Shown one piece after another: positions 35,994 through 46,500 of a stretch of DNA of 64,000 bases; position 1 is the stretch's first letter; each line of letters opens with the position of its first letter. The stretch comes from Noviherbaspirillum sedimenti (GTDB lineage: Bacteria; Pseudomonadota; Gammaproteobacteria; Burkholderiales; Burkholderiaceae_D). Location: contig NZ_QYUQ01000002.1 of NCBI RefSeq assembly GCF_003590835.1, positions 3,410,001-3,474,000 on the forward strand, in the 5' to 3' direction. A program made the position numbers and the translations under genes. The notes under the pieces are model-generated. The model was not told where the DNA came from. It saw only the letters and a program-made list of their open reading frames with translations, and made no database searches.

Positions 35994-37379
35994 ATGACTA
36001 CCCTGACTATGGCAGAGCAAATTTCTCCCAGCGCCGAACTGGCGCTTTTTGCGGCCGGGCTGCGTTACGAGCAGATCCCGGCCGACGTTTTGCGCCGCAC
36101 GGAAGACCTGATGCTCGACTGGTTCGGTTCCGCCCTGGCTGGCAAGGGCGCGCGCCCGGTCGAGAGCATCGAGCGCTTTGCCCGGCAGATGGGCGGCGAC
36201 GGCCCCGCGGAAGTGCTGATTTCGCGCCGCCGCACTACGCCGTTGTTCGCGGCGATGGTCAATGCCGCCGCTTCGCATTTCATCGAGCAGGACGATGTCC
36301 ACAACGGTTCGGTGTTCCACCCCGCGGCGGTGGTGTTCCCGCCGGTGCTGGCGGTGGCGCAGGCGCTCGGCAGCTCCGGGCGCGACGTGCTGGTGGCGGC
36401 GGTGGCCGGCTACGAGGTCGGCATCCGCGTCGGCGAATTCCTTGGGCGTTCACATTACCGCGTCTTCCACACCACCGGTACCGCCGGCTCCATCGCCGCG
36501 GCGGTGGCCGTCGGCAGCCTGCTGAAACTCAACGCCGAACAGATGCAGGACGCCATCGGCTCTGCCGGCACCCAGGCCGCCGGCCTGTGGGAATTCCTGC
36601 GCGACGCCGCCGACTCCAAGCAGCTGCACACCGCGCACGCCGCCGGCAGCGGCCTGACCGCCGCCTATCTGGCGAAAGATGGCTTCAAGGGTGCGCGCCA
36701 GATCCTTGAAGGCGCCAAGGGCATGGCCGCTGGCATGTCGAGCGATGCCGATGTAACCAGGCTGACCGATGGCTTGCTGACCCGCTGGGCAGTCGCGGAA
36801 GTCTCGTTCAAGTACCACGCTTCCTGTCGCCACACGCATCCGGCGGCGGATGCACTGCTGCAGGTGATGCGGCAACACGACCTGGCGCCGGCGCAGATCG
36901 CTTCGGTGGTGACGCACGTGCATCAGGGCGCCATCGACGTGTTGGGACCAGTCGTCGATCCGGTTACCGTGCACCAGGCGAAATTCTCGATGGGCACGGT
37001 ATTGGGACTGGTGGCGGTGCATGGCAGCGCCTCGGTGGCGGATTTCGAGGCCTCCTTCAAGTCGTCGGAGGTGGTGGCTTTCCGCAACAAGGTCAGCATG
37101 CAGCTCGATGCCGAAGTCGATGGCGCCTACCCGGCGCGCTGGATCGGCAAGGTGGAGGTGAAGACGCTGGATGGCCGCCTCCTGCACGGCCGTGTCGACG
37201 AGCCCAAGGGCGACCCGGGCAACTCCCTGAACCGCGAGGAAATCGAACAGAAAGTGCTGCGGCTGGCGCAATTCAGCCAGGGCGCATCGACGCAAGAAAT
37301 GCGTAGCGCCTGCGACGCTGTCTGGCAGATCGAGCGCAACGACAAGATCGGTTATCTGCTGCCCCAAGCGGCGGTTTGA
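35994..37379 (+). CDS. MmgE/PrpD family protein
   Basis: This 461-residue protein shows family stretches HFIEQDDVHNGSVFHPAAVV, FKYHASCRHTHPAADALL and FSMGTVLGLVAVHG. The superfamily includes 2-methylcitrate dehydratase and cis-aconitate decarboxylase, the enzyme that makes itaconate. An MmgE/PrpD gene also occurs in the Pseudomonas itaconate cluster. It starts 11 nt after the dehydrogenase stop and is in the same operon. The reaction is unassigned, since function cannot be read from overall similarity. Confidence 0.8.
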   Translation: MTTLTMAEQISPSAELALFAAGLRYEQIPADVLRRTEDLMLDWFGSALAGKGARPVESIERFARQMGGDGPAEVLISRRRTTPLFAAMVNAAASHFIEQDDVHNGSVFHPAAVVFPPVLAVAQALGSSGRDVLVAAVAGYEVGIRVGEFLGRSHYRVFHTTGTAGSIAAAVAVGSLLKLNAEQMQDAIGSAGTQAAGLWEFLRDAADSKQLHTAHAAGSGLTAAYLAKDGFKGARQILEGAKGMAAGMSSDADVTRLTDGLLTRWAVAEVSFKYHASCRHTHPAADALLQVMRQHDLAPAQIASVVTHVHQGAIDVLGPVVDPVTVHQAKFSMGTVLGLVAVHGSASVADFEASFKSSEVVAFRNKVSMQLDAEVDGAYPARWIGKVEVKTLDGRLLHGRVDEPKGDPGNSLNREEIEQKVLRLAQFSQGASTQEMRSACDAVWQIERNDKIGYLLPQAAV

Positions 37380-37399
37380 ATTAAAGAGGAAGACAAAAC

Positions 37400-37798
37400 A
37401 TGACGAATGCGACGATATTCGAAGGTGACGGGCCGGAAAAGGTTTATCACGAACTCCTGAAGCAGGGCAAATTCCGCATCCAGCGTTGCGGCGCCTGTGG
37501 CGGGCATATCTTTTTCCCGCGCGTGATCTGCACTCTTTGCGGTTCGGCCGACCTGGCCTGGATTGCGCCGAGCGGCCGTGGCACCGTCTATTCCACGACC
37601 GTGCTGCGTCGCAAACCCGAATCGGGCGGCAACCTGAACCTCGTCCTGGTCGACCTGGAAGAAGGGCCGCGCATGATGAGCCGCGTTGAAGGCATTTCTG
37701 CCGAGGAAGTGAAAATCGGCATGGCGGTCGAGGCATCGATCATCGAAGACAAGGGTGCGCCGCTGGTGGTGTTCCACCCGGCCGGGGAGGCAAAATAA
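37400..37798 (+). CDS. DUF35-type Zn-ribbon/OB-fold protein, thiolase partner
   Basis: This 132-residue protein has an N-terminal zinc ribbon (CGACGG then CTLCGS, residues 31-54) followed by an OB-fold. Such proteins pair with SCP-x-type thiolases and help hold or channel the acyl-CoA. The gene overlaps the thiolase start by one base (TAATG). AAGAGGAAG lies before the ATG at 37400. Confidence 0.85.
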   Translation: MTNATIFEGDGPEKVYHELLKQGKFRIQRCGACGGHIFFPRVICTLCGSADLAWIAPSGRGTVYSTTVLRRKPESGGNLNLVLVDLEEGPRMMSRVEGISAEEVKIGMAVEASIIEDKGAPLVVFHPAGEAK

Positions 37799-38967
37799 TG
37801 AACAACAATCTGAGAGGTTCGGTCGCCATCGTCGGAGTCGGCCAGGCAGGCATCGGCGAGGCGCACGGCCGCACCGACATGGAAATCATGGTCGAGGCGG
37901 CGCAGAAGGCAGTGTCCGACGCAGGGCTGTCGATGCGCGACATCGATGGCATCGCCACCGCCAGCGTCGGCGCCAGCATGTGGGCGCTGCCGACGGTGGA
38001 ATACCTCGGCATCCGCCCGAAGTTCATCGACAGCACCATGCTGGGCGGCTGCAGCTTCGTGTCGCACATGCTGCCGGCAATGATGGCGCTGAATGCCGGC
38101 CTGTGCGACAACGTGCTGGTTTGCTACGGCGCCAACGCGCGCACGTCGCCGACCATGACCTTCGCCCAGCAGGAATCGCGGCGCGCGCAGTTCGACCCGC
38201 ATCCGTACGAGACGCCCTATCAGTCGAATATCGTGACATCCTATGCGCTGGCGGCGGCACGCCACATGCACCAGTACGGCACCACCCGGCGCGACTTGGC
38301 GGAAGTGGCGGTGGCGGCGCGAAAATGGGCGCAGTTGAATCCCGAAGCCTTCATGCGCGACCCGCTGACCATCGAGGAAGTCCTGGCTGCGCGCTTGATC
38401 GCCGACCCCTTGTCGCTGCGCGACTGCTGCATGGTGTCGGACGGCGCCGGCGCCTATGTGCTGACCCGCGCCGACCGCGCCAAACATCTGAAGCAGAAGC
38501 CGGTATACGTGCTCGGCAACGCCAGCGCGGTCTGGCACCGCCAGATCTCGTCGATGCCGGACCTGACCGTGACTGCGGCCCAGGAATCCGGCGAGCGCGC
38601 CTTCGCCATGGCCGGCATGCAGCCGTCCGACATCGACGTGGTCGAACTGTACGACGCCTTCACCATCAACACCATCCTGTTCCTGGAAGACCTGGGCTTT
38701 TGCAAGAAGGGCGAAGGCGGCGCTTTCGTCGCCAATGGCGGCATTGCCCCGGGCGGCCGCCTGCCGGTCAATACCAATGGCGGCGGCTTGTCCTGCGTGC
38801 ATCCCGGCATGTACGGCATGTTCATCACCATCGAAGCGGTGCGCCAGTTGCGCGGCGAAGGCGGCGCACGGCAGGTGGCCGGCGCCGAGACGGCCGTGGT
38901 GCATGGCAATGGCGGTCTGCTGTCGGCACAGGCGACGGCGATCCTGGGCACCGAAGCGGCCCTGTAA
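37798..38967 (+). CDS. SCP-x-type thiolase
   Basis: This 389-residue thiolase-fold protein has the nucleophilic Cys in MLGGCSFVSH (about residue 83) and the conserved C-terminal NTNGGGLSCVHPG. Non-specific-lipid-transfer/thiolase proteins with a DUF35 partner cleave branched 3-ketoacyl-CoA to a shorter acyl-CoA plus acetyl- or propionyl-CoA. It overlaps the DUF35 gene and precedes the SDR. It is unlikely to be a standard acetoacetyl-CoA thiolase because that family has different motifs. Confidence 0.85.
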   Translation: MNNNLRGSVAIVGVGQAGIGEAHGRTDMEIMVEAAQKAVSDAGLSMRDIDGIATASVGASMWALPTVEYLGIRPKFIDSTMLGGCSFVSHMLPAMMALNAGLCDNVLVCYGANARTSPTMTFAQQESRRAQFDPHPYETPYQSNIVTSYALAAARHMHQYGTTRRDLAEVAVAARKWAQLNPEAFMRDPLTIEEVLAARLIADPLSLRDCCMVSDGAGAYVLTRADRAKHLKQKPVYVLGNASAVWHRQISSMPDLTVTAAQESGERAFAMAGMQPSDIDVVELYDAFTINTILFLEDLGFCKKGEGGAFVANGGIAPGGRLPVNTNGGGLSCVHPGMYGMFITIEAVRQLRGEGGARQVAGAETAVVHGNGGLLSAQATAILGTEAAL

Positions 38968-38996
38968 ATAGTGATAAAGATACTGGAGGAGCAAAC

Positions 38997-39917
38997 ATGA
39001 CGAATCAAACTATGGTTGAAGGCAAGGTTGTCGTAGTCACTGGCGCCGGCGGCGGCATCGGCCGCGATATCGCGCTGCTGATGGCGAAATATGGCGCCAG
39101 GGTGGTGGTCAACGATATCGGCGCCTCGCTCACGGGCGAAGGCCTGGACGCCGGTCCGGCGCAAAAGGTGGTCGAAGAAATCAAGGCGGCCGGCGGCGAA
39201 GCAGTGGCCAATACCGACAGCGTGTCGGAAGCTTCCAGCGCCGAGCGCATCATCGGCACCGCACTGGATGCCTTCGGCCGCATCGATTGCGTGGTCAACA
39301 ACGCCGGCATCCTGCGCGACCGCTTTTTCCACAAGATGAGCGCGGAAGAATGGGATGCGGTGCTGAAGGTGCACCTGTACGGCGCTTTCTACATGAGCAA
39401 GGCCGCCGCGCGGCATTTCAAGGAACAGTCCTCCGGCAGCCTGATCCACATGACCTCGACTTCCGGCCTGATCGGCAATATCGGCCAGGCCAATTACTCG
39501 GCCGCCAAGCTGGGGGTGACCGCCTTGTCGAAATCGATTGCACTCGACATGGAGCGCGACAAGGTGCGTTCCAACTGCATCGCCCCCTTCGCCTGGAGCC
39601 GCATGGTCAGCTCGATCCCGACCGACACGCCGGAAGGCAAGGCGGAAGTGGAACTGATCAAGCAGATGACGCCGGCCAAGATCGCGCCACTGGCGGTGTA
39701 TCTGGCAAGCGATGCCGCCAGCCACGTCAACGCCCAAGTTTTTTCGGTGCGCAACAATGAAATCTTCCTGATGAGCCAGCCGCGCCCGATCCGCTCGGTG
39801 CACCGTTCCGAAGGCTGGACGCCGGAGACCGTCGCTGCCCATGCCATGCCGGCGCTGCAAGCCTCGTTCTTCGACCTCGAGCGTTCCGGCGACGTCTTCA
39901 GCTGGGATCCGGTGTAA
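38997..39917 (+). CDS. Short-chain dehydrogenase, 3-hydroxyacyl-CoA type
   Basis: This 306-residue SDR has the cofactor motif TGAGGGIG, NNAG, and the catalytic Ser-Tyr-Lys (TSTSG, then YSAAK). The extended C-terminus (about 60 residues beyond the core) is like the dehydrogenase domain of peroxisomal multifunctional enzyme type 2. It would oxidise the 3-hydroxyacyl-CoA made by the R-hydratase next to it and feed the thiolase. GAGGAG is 5 nt from the ATG. Confidence 0.85.
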   Translation: MTNQTMVEGKVVVVTGAGGGIGRDIALLMAKYGARVVVNDIGASLTGEGLDAGPAQKVVEEIKAAGGEAVANTDSVSEASSAERIIGTALDAFGRIDCVVNNAGILRDRFFHKMSAEEWDAVLKVHLYGAFYMSKAAARHFKEQSSGSLIHMTSTSGLIGNIGQANYSAAKLGVTALSKSIALDMERDKVRSNCIAPFAWSRMVSSIPTDTPEGKAEVELIKQMTPAKIAPLAVYLASDAASHVNAQVFSVRNNEIFLMSQPRPIRSVHRSEGWTPETVAAHAMPALQASFFDLERSGDVFSWDPV

Positions 39918-39930
39918 GCGGCCAGGCGCA

Positions 39931-40806
39931 ATGTCCATGGAATTCGATTACCACAGGATCAAAAACTGGCCCTTCCCCGAGCTCGAACAGACCTACACCG
40001 CGCGCGACACCATGCTGTACGCGCTCGGGCTGGGTATCGGCGCCGACTCGCTGGATGCCGGCCAGCTGCGCTATGTCTATGAAAAGGACTTGCAGGCGGT
40101 GCCGACCATGGCCGCGGTGCTGGGCTACCCCGGCTTCTGGATGCAGAACCCGGACACCGGCGTGGACTGGGTCAAGGTGGTGCACGGCGAGCAGCATGTG
40201 CGCATCCACCGCACCCTGCCGGCAGCCGCCACCGTGGTCGGCCGCACGCGCGTCCTGAGCGTTACCGACAAGGGCGCCGGCAAGGGCGCCATCGTGGTGT
40301 TCGAGACGCAGGTGTCGGAGAAGCAGTCCGGCTCCCTGCTGGCGACCGTCAGCCAGGTGGTGTTTTGCCGCGGCAATGGCGGCTACAGCGCCAACGGCCA
40401 GCCCAGCGACGAACTCACGGCGGCGCCGCCGGTGATTCCGCTGACGCCGCCCGACAGCATCTGCGACCTTGGCACCCGGCCGGAGATGGCGCTGATCTAT
40501 CGCCTATCGGCCGATTACAATCCGCTGCATGCCGATCCGGCAGTCGCAAAGGCGGCCGGTTTTCCGCGGCCAATCCTGCATGGCCTGGCCACTTTCGGCG
40601 TGGCGGCGCACGCGCTCCTGAAGTCCTGCTGCGGCTACGAGGCAGCACGGCTGCAGGCGATCAGCACGCGCTTTTCGGCGCCGGTATTCCCCGGTGAAAC
40701 GATCCGCAGCGAGATATGGCAGCGCGGCAAGCAGGTGTTTTTCCGCTCTCGCGTGCTCGAACGCGATCTGGTGGTGCTCAACAATGGGGTTGCCGAGCTG
40801 GCTTGA
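39931..40806 (+). CDS. MaoC-type (R)-enoyl-CoA hydratase, MFE2-like
   Basis: This 291-residue double-hotdog hydratase has the motif ADYNPLHADPAVAKAAGF (Asp, Asn and His of the R-hydratase active site) and ILHGLATFG. It begins 13 nt after the SDR. Together with the SDR and thiolase it forms a compact beta-oxidation set equivalent to MFE2 plus SCP-x. The frame upstream of 39931 is the SDR end and is not used. Confidence 0.85.
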   Translation: MSMEFDYHRIKNWPFPELEQTYTARDTMLYALGLGIGADSLDAGQLRYVYEKDLQAVPTMAAVLGYPGFWMQNPDTGVDWVKVVHGEQHVRIHRTLPAAATVVGRTRVLSVTDKGAGKGAIVVFETQVSEKQSGSLLATVSQVVFCRGNGGYSANGQPSDELTAAPPVIPLTPPDSICDLGTRPEMALIYRLSADYNPLHADPAVAKAAGFPRPILHGLATFGVAAHALLKSCCGYEAARLQAISTRFSAPVFPGETIRSEIWQRGKQVFFRSRVLERDLVVLNNGVAELA

Positions 40807-40876
40807 GCTGCAGGCAGCTGAAACCCGGGTAGCGGCTCGTGCCGGCAAGGGTGCGCCAAAGAAAACGCAGTAAACG

Positions 40877-40914
40877 AAAAACGGGGCGGGCGCTTGTGGC
40901 GCCAGCCCCGTTTT
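40877..40914. terminator. Bidirectional terminator between convergent operons
   Basis: A 10-bp stem AAAACGGGGC/GCCCCGTTTT encloses a smaller hairpin (GGCGC/GCGCC). It has A residues on one side and T residues on the other, between the MaoC gene and the convergent alcohol dehydrogenase gene. Confidence 0.85.
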
Positions 40915-40927
40915 CTTTCGGTCCCGT

Positions 40928-42061
40928 TTATTGCGGAAAAACGATCACGTCGCGCAGGCTTTCGCCGGCATGCAGGCGGTCGAAACCCAGATTGACTTCC
41001 TCGAGCGTCAGACGCTGTCCCATCAGCTTGTCGATCGGCAGCTTGCCTGCCTGGTACAGGCCGATGTAGCGCGGGATATCGCGCATCGGCACGCAGGAGC
41101 CGATGTAGCTGCCCTTGACGGTGCGCTCTTCGGCAACCAGGCTTAGTTGCTGCAAATTCCATTTGGCATCCGGGTGCGGCAGGCCGGCGGTGACCGTGGT
41201 GCCGCCACGCCGGGTCACGCGGTAGGCGGCTTCCATGGCGTGGGTCGAGCCGGCCATCTCGAAGGAAAAATCGACGCCGCCGCGGGTCAGGGACTTGATC
41301 TTGTCCACCAGATCCGGGTCGCGCGCATTGAAGACGGCGGTGGCGCCGAGCGATTTGGCCACTTCCAGCTTGCTGTCGTGCAGGTCGACGGCGATCACTT
41401 CGCGCGCACCGGAAGCCAGCGCCCCCAGCATGGCGCACAAGCCGACGCCGCCCAGGCCGAACACGGCGGCGGTGGTGCCGGCCTGCACGCGCGCGGTATT
41501 GATGGCGGCGCCGACGCCGGTCAGCACGGCGCAGCCGAACAGGGCGGCTTCCACCGGGTCGATGTCGGCTTCGATCTTGACGCAGGAGTTGCGCGATACC
41601 ACTGCGTGCTCGGCGAAGGCCGATACGCCGACGTGATGGTGCACGTGATGGCCGTGCGCGTCATGGATGCGCTGGCCGCCCGACAGCAGGGTACCCTTGC
41701 CGTTGGCTTCGGCGCCCGGCTCGCACAAGGCCGGGCGGCCTTCCATGCAAGGCAGGCAGTGGCCGCAGCTGGGCACGAACACCAGCACCACCAGGTCGCC
41801 CGGTTTCAGGTCGGTCACCCCGGATCCGACTTCCAGCACGCGGCCGGAGGCTTCATGGCCGAGCGCCATCGGCACCGGGCGCGGCCGGTTGCCGTTGATG
41901 ACCGACAGGTCTGAGTGGCACAGGCCGGCGGCCTGCATCTTGATCAGCACCTCGCCGGGGCCGGGAGCGTCCAGCGACACCTCGGTGATTTTCAGCGGTT
42001 TGCTTTCGGCATACGGTGCTGGCGCATCCAGCTGGTACAGCACGGCGGCACGGGTTTTCAT
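40928..42061 (-). CDS. Zinc-dependent alcohol dehydrogenase
   Basis: This 377-residue medium-chain dehydrogenase has the catalytic Zn residues Cys in GLCHSD and GHEASG, a structural Zn ribbon CGHCLPCMEGRPALC, an NAD site GLGGVG and a His-rich loop HGHHVHHHVG. It oxidises a primary or secondary alcohol to an aldehyde or ketone. It is the last gene of a minus-strand operon with the aldehyde dehydrogenase, carboxylase and binding protein, which suggests an alcohol entry point to the island. Confidence 0.88.
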   Translation of the reverse strand: MKTRAAVLYQLDAPAPYAESKPLKITEVSLDAPGPGEVLIKMQAAGLCHSDLSVINGNRPRPVPMALGHEASGRVLEVGSGVTDLKPGDLVVLVFVPSCGHCLPCMEGRPALCEPGAEANGKGTLLSGGQRIHDAHGHHVHHHVGVSAFAEHAVVSRNSCVKIEADIDPVEAALFGCAVLTGVGAAINTARVQAGTTAAVFGLGGVGLCAMLGALASGAREVIAVDLHDSKLEVAKSLGATAVFNARDPDLVDKIKSLTRGGVDFSFEMAGSTHAMEAAYRVTRRGGTTVTAGLPHPDAKWNLQQLSLVAEERTVKGSYIGSCVPMRDIPRYIGLYQAGKLPIDKLMGQRLTLEEVNLGFDRLHAGESLRDVIVFPQ

Positions 42062-42095
42062 GGTTTGTCTCCTTGCTTACTTGCTTATAGTCGTC

Positions 42096-43529
42096 TCAGC
42101 TATAGTTTTGCACAATCGTCTTGGTCGTGCTCATCTCTTCCAGCGCCAGGAAGCCTTTCTCGCGACCGTGGCCGCTGCGCTTGACGCCGCCGAAGGGCAG
42201 CTCGACGCCGCCGCCGGCGCCGTAGCAATTGATGTAGACCTGGCCGGCGTGGATCTGTTTGGCCAGGCGTTGCTGACGGCTGCCGTTTTCGGTCCAGATG
42301 CCGGCGACCAGGCCGAAATCGGTGCCGTTGGCCAGGCGCACTGCATCTGCCTCATCCTTGAACGGGATGACCGCCAGCACCGGGCCGAACACTTCATCCT
42401 GGGCCAGCGCGTGGTCGCGCGGCACCGGGCCGAACAATGCCGGCGCGACGAAGTAGCCATCTTTCGAGGCTTCCGGCGCCAGCTGGCCCTGCGCGATCAG
42501 CGGCACGCCCGACGCCTTGGTGTCGTTGATGAATTGCTGCACGCGGTTGAACTGCTTCTTGTTGACGATGGGGCCGCAATCGAGATCCAGTTCCGGGGTG
42601 CCGACGCGGGTGGCGGCAAAACGCTCAGCCACCATGCCGACGAATTTTTCATAGATGCTTTCCTGCACCAGCAGGCGGCTGCCGGCCGAGCAGGTCTGCC
42701 CGGCGTTTTGCACGATGGCCTTGACGACCACCGGCACCGCTTTGGCCAGGTCGGCATCCTCGAAGACGATCTGCGGCGACTTGCCGCCCAGCTCCAGCAC
42801 GCAGGGCACGCTGTTGGCGGCGGTGGCTTCCTGCACCATCTTGCCGACTTGCGGCGAACCGGTGAAGGTGGCGAAGTCGATGCCGCGATGCGCAGTCAGG
42901 GCGGCGCCGGCTTCATGGCCGTAGCCGGTGACGATGTTGATGGCGCCCGGCGGAAAGCCCGCTTCGAGCGCCAGCTTGGCGATTTCCAGTCCGCTCAGGC
43001 AAGCGTCTTCGGACGGTTTCAGCACGGTGGCATTGCCCATCGCCAGTGCCGGCGCCAGGGTGCGGCCGAACATCTGCGCCGGATAGTTCCAGGGGATGAT
43101 GTGCGCGGTCACGCCATGCGGCACGCGCTCGACGCGCACGTTGAAGCCCTCCATGAAGGGCACGGTCATGCCGTGCACCTTGTCGGCGGCAGCGCCATAG
43201 AATTCGAAGTAACGCGCCACCACGCCGATGTCCACGCGTGCCACGGTGATCGGCTTGCCGGTATCGCGCGCCTCGATCTGGGCGATCTTTTCGGTATTGT
43301 CGATGATCAGTTGCGCCAGCTTTTGCATCAGGCGGCCGCGTTCGGTGGCGGTCAGCTTGCCCCAAGGGCCGTCCAGCGCGCGCCGTGCGGCGGCGATGGC
43401 GCGGTCGATGTCGGCCGCCGTGCCGCGTGAAATTTCAGTGAACGGCTTGCCGTCGCAGGGATTGAGAACCTCGATGGTCTCGCCATTGGATGCGGCGCTC
43501 CATTCGTTGTCGATCAGGATGGTATTCAT
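42096..43529 (-). CDS. NAD(P)-dependent aldehyde dehydrogenase
   Basis: This 477-residue enzyme has the catalytic Cys in NAGQTCSAGSR, Glu in LELGGKSP, and GSPQVGK, the family core. Start MNTILIDNEW follows GGAGA. It presumably oxidises the aldehyde made by the adjacent alcohol dehydrogenase to an acid that one of the ligases could activate. The upstream 123-nt frame extension is not used. Confidence 0.9.
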   Translation of the reverse strand: MNTILIDNEWSAASNGETIEVLNPCDGKPFTEISRGTAADIDRAIAAARRALDGPWGKLTATERGRLMQKLAQLIIDNTEKIAQIEARDTGKPITVARVDIGVVARYFEFYGAAADKVHGMTVPFMEGFNVRVERVPHGVTAHIIPWNYPAQMFGRTLAPALAMGNATVLKPSEDACLSGLEIAKLALEAGFPPGAINIVTGYGHEAGAALTAHRGIDFATFTGSPQVGKMVQEATAANSVPCVLELGGKSPQIVFEDADLAKAVPVVVKAIVQNAGQTCSAGSRLLVQESIYEKFVGMVAERFAATRVGTPELDLDCGPIVNKKQFNRVQQFINDTKASGVPLIAQGQLAPEASKDGYFVAPALFGPVPRDHALAQDEVFGPVLAVIPFKDEADAVRLANGTDFGLVAGIWTENGSRQQRLAKQIHAGQVYINCYGAGGGVELPFGGVKRSGHGREKGFLALEEMSTTKTIVQNYS

Positions 43530-43570
43530 TGATGTCTCCGTAAAATTAGCGTGCTCTGGCAATGCAAGAC

Positions 43571-46500
43571 TTACCAGGTATCCACAAAATTGCGTTTCTT
43601 GCCGGCGCGCGGCATCACTGGCGGCAGCGAGCGCAGGCCGCGCACGATCCACTTGCGCGATTCGGCCGGATCGATCACGTCATCGATTTCCAGGTAGGCC
43701 GCCATGCTGGTCGCCTTGCCTTTTTCATACGCGGCGCTGACCAGTTTCTCCAGCAGGCCCTGGCGTTCGGCGGGATCGGCTACCGCTTCGAGCTCCTTGC
43801 GGTAGCCCAGCTTGGCCGCACCCTCGATGCCCATGGCGCCGAATTCACCGCTCGGCCACGAGACAGTGAAAAACGGCGCATGGTAGCTGCCGCCGGTCAT
43901 CGAAATCGATCCCAGTCCGTAACCTTTGCGCAGCACGATGCTGAAGAAAGGTACGGTAATGCTGGCGGCAGCAACGAACATGCGCGAGACGTGGCGCACC
44001 ATCGCGGTCTTTTCCGAATCCGGGCCGACCATGAAGCCGGGCGTGTCGCACAGCGACAGCATCGGAATGTCGAAAGCGTCGCACAGCTGCATGAAACGGG
44101 CGGACTTGTCGGCGGCATCGGCGTCGATGGCGCCGCCCAGGTGCGCCGGGTTGTTCGCCAGCAGGCCGACCGGCCGGCCTTCGATACGAATGAAGGCGGT
44201 GATGATGCCGACGCCAAATTCGCCGCGCAGCTCCAGCACCGAATCGGCGTCGGCGAGCGCCTCGATCACCTTGCGCATGTCGTACACGCGCAGGCGGTTT
44301 TCCGGCACCATCTGGCGCAGCAGGCGCTGGTCAGCGCAAGACCAGTCGGCAACCGGGCCCTGGAAGTAGGACAGGTATTTCTTCGACGCGGCGACCGCTT
44401 CGGCCTCATCCGCCACCACGATGTCGAACACGCCGTTGGGCGCCTGCACGCTGACCGGACCGATTTCCTCCGGCGTATAGCTGCCCAGGCCGCCGCCCTC
44501 GACCATCGCCGGGCCGCCCATGCCGACGGTGGCGTTGGCGGTGGCGATAATGACGTCGGAGCAGCCGACCAGCGCGGCATTGCCGGCGAAGCTGCGGCCG
44601 GAGACGATGCACACGCGCGGCACCAGGCCGCTCAGCCTGGCGTAGTGCATGAAGGTGGTGGTGTTGAGCATCGCCACCGTGTGGTTTTCGATGTCGCCCG
44701 GACGGCCGCCGCCGCCTTCGGCGAAGATCACGATCGGCAGCTGCCATTGCTCGGCAAGTTGCAGCATGCGGTCGATCTTCTTGTGGTTATTGGTGCCCTG
44801 GGTGCCGGCGAACACGGTGTAGTCGTAGGCAATCACCATGCAGCGCGCCTTGCCGTCCTCGAACCGGACGGCATTGACCGAACCGACGCCGGCGATCAGG
44901 CCGTCAGCCGGGCTGATGCGCTGCAATTCCTCGACGCTGTAGCGGTCGCGCTGGGCGCCGTGGGTCAAGGCGCCGTATTCGATGAAGCTGTCGGCATCGC
45001 ACAGGTCGGCGACGTTCTCGCGGGCGGTGCGCTGGCCGGTCTTGCGGCGACGCGCCACCGCATCGGGACGGGCGGCGTCCAGACCGTCGGCATGACGCTG
45101 CAGTACTTCCGCCAGGTCCGGACGGATGTAGTCCGGGTCGATGCTGGCTGCGGCGACTTCGTTGCCGCCTTCCAGCGCGGTTTCCTCGATATGCAGCATC
45201 GGATGGTCCTGGAACAGGGTGTCGCCCTTCTTGACGTCGATGCGGCGCACGATGCCGCTCACCTCTGCCGTGACGATGTGCTCCATTTTCATGGCCTCGA
45301 TCACGGCCACCTGCTGGCCGGCGTAGACGGTATCGCCCTCGGCCACATTTACAACGACGATCACGCCCTGCATCGGAGTTTTCACCGGCGTGGTGTTGAC
45401 GGGCGCGGCGGGCGCCCCGTCCGTCCTGGCGCCACCCTTGGCGCCGCCTGCCTGCTCGCCGCTGTCGTAATACAGTTTCTGGTGGGCGTCGGCGGGCGCG
45501 GCGACCAGTTCGGCGATGTGGTTTTCGACGAAGCGGGTATTGACGCGGTTGGCGATCACGTCCGGATGGCGCAGCAGATTCTGCAGGAAGGCGATGTTGG
45601 TCGACACGCCCTGGATGCGGAACTCGCACAGCGCCCGGTAGGTGCGCGCCGCCAGATCGGCGAAACTGCCGTGTGGCGCGTGCGTGATCAGCTTGGCCAG
45701 CAGCGAATCGAAATTCGGGTTGGTGGTGTAGTCGGTATAGCCGAAGGTATCGACCCGGATACCGGGGCCGGTTGGCGGTTCGAAGGCGCGCAGGGTGCCG
45801 CCGGCGGGCCGGGCGTTGCCATCGGCTTCCATGGTTTCCATGTTGATGCGCAGCTGGATCGCGTGACCCTTCGGCGCCGGAATCGCCGCCTGATTCAGGC
45901 CGAGATCGGCCAGGGTGCTGCCGCCGGCGATTCTCAATTGCGTCTTGACCAGGTCGATGCCGGTGATTTCCTCGGTGACGGTATGTTCCACCTGCAGACG
46001 CGGATTGGCTTCCATGAACACGAACTGCGCATCGTCGCTGTCTTTGGAAGCGTCCAGCAGGAATTCGAAGGTGCCCAGGCTGCCATACTTGATGGCTTCG
46101 GCCAGCCGCACGGCGGCTGCGGTGATGCGTTCGCGCAGCGCCGGACGCAGGGTCGGACTGGGCGCGATCTCGATGACTTTCTGGTTGCGCCGCTGGATCG
46201 TGCACTCGCGCTCCCACAGATGCACCACGCGGCCGGAACCGTCACCGACCACCTGGACTTCGATGTGGCGCGCGCTCTGCACCAGTTGTTCGACATATAC
46301 GGCGTCGTTGCCGAAGGCGGCCTTTGCTTCCGACTGGCAGCGCGCATACGCTTCGTCGACTTGCCCGGGCGCGTACACGGCGCGCATGCCGCGCCCGCCG
46401 CCCCCGGAAACCGCCTTGATCATCATGGCGCCGCCATCGCCGAGCGAGGCGAGAAATTCGTGCGCCTGCGCCAGACTGGTAATGCCTTCGGTGCCCGGCA

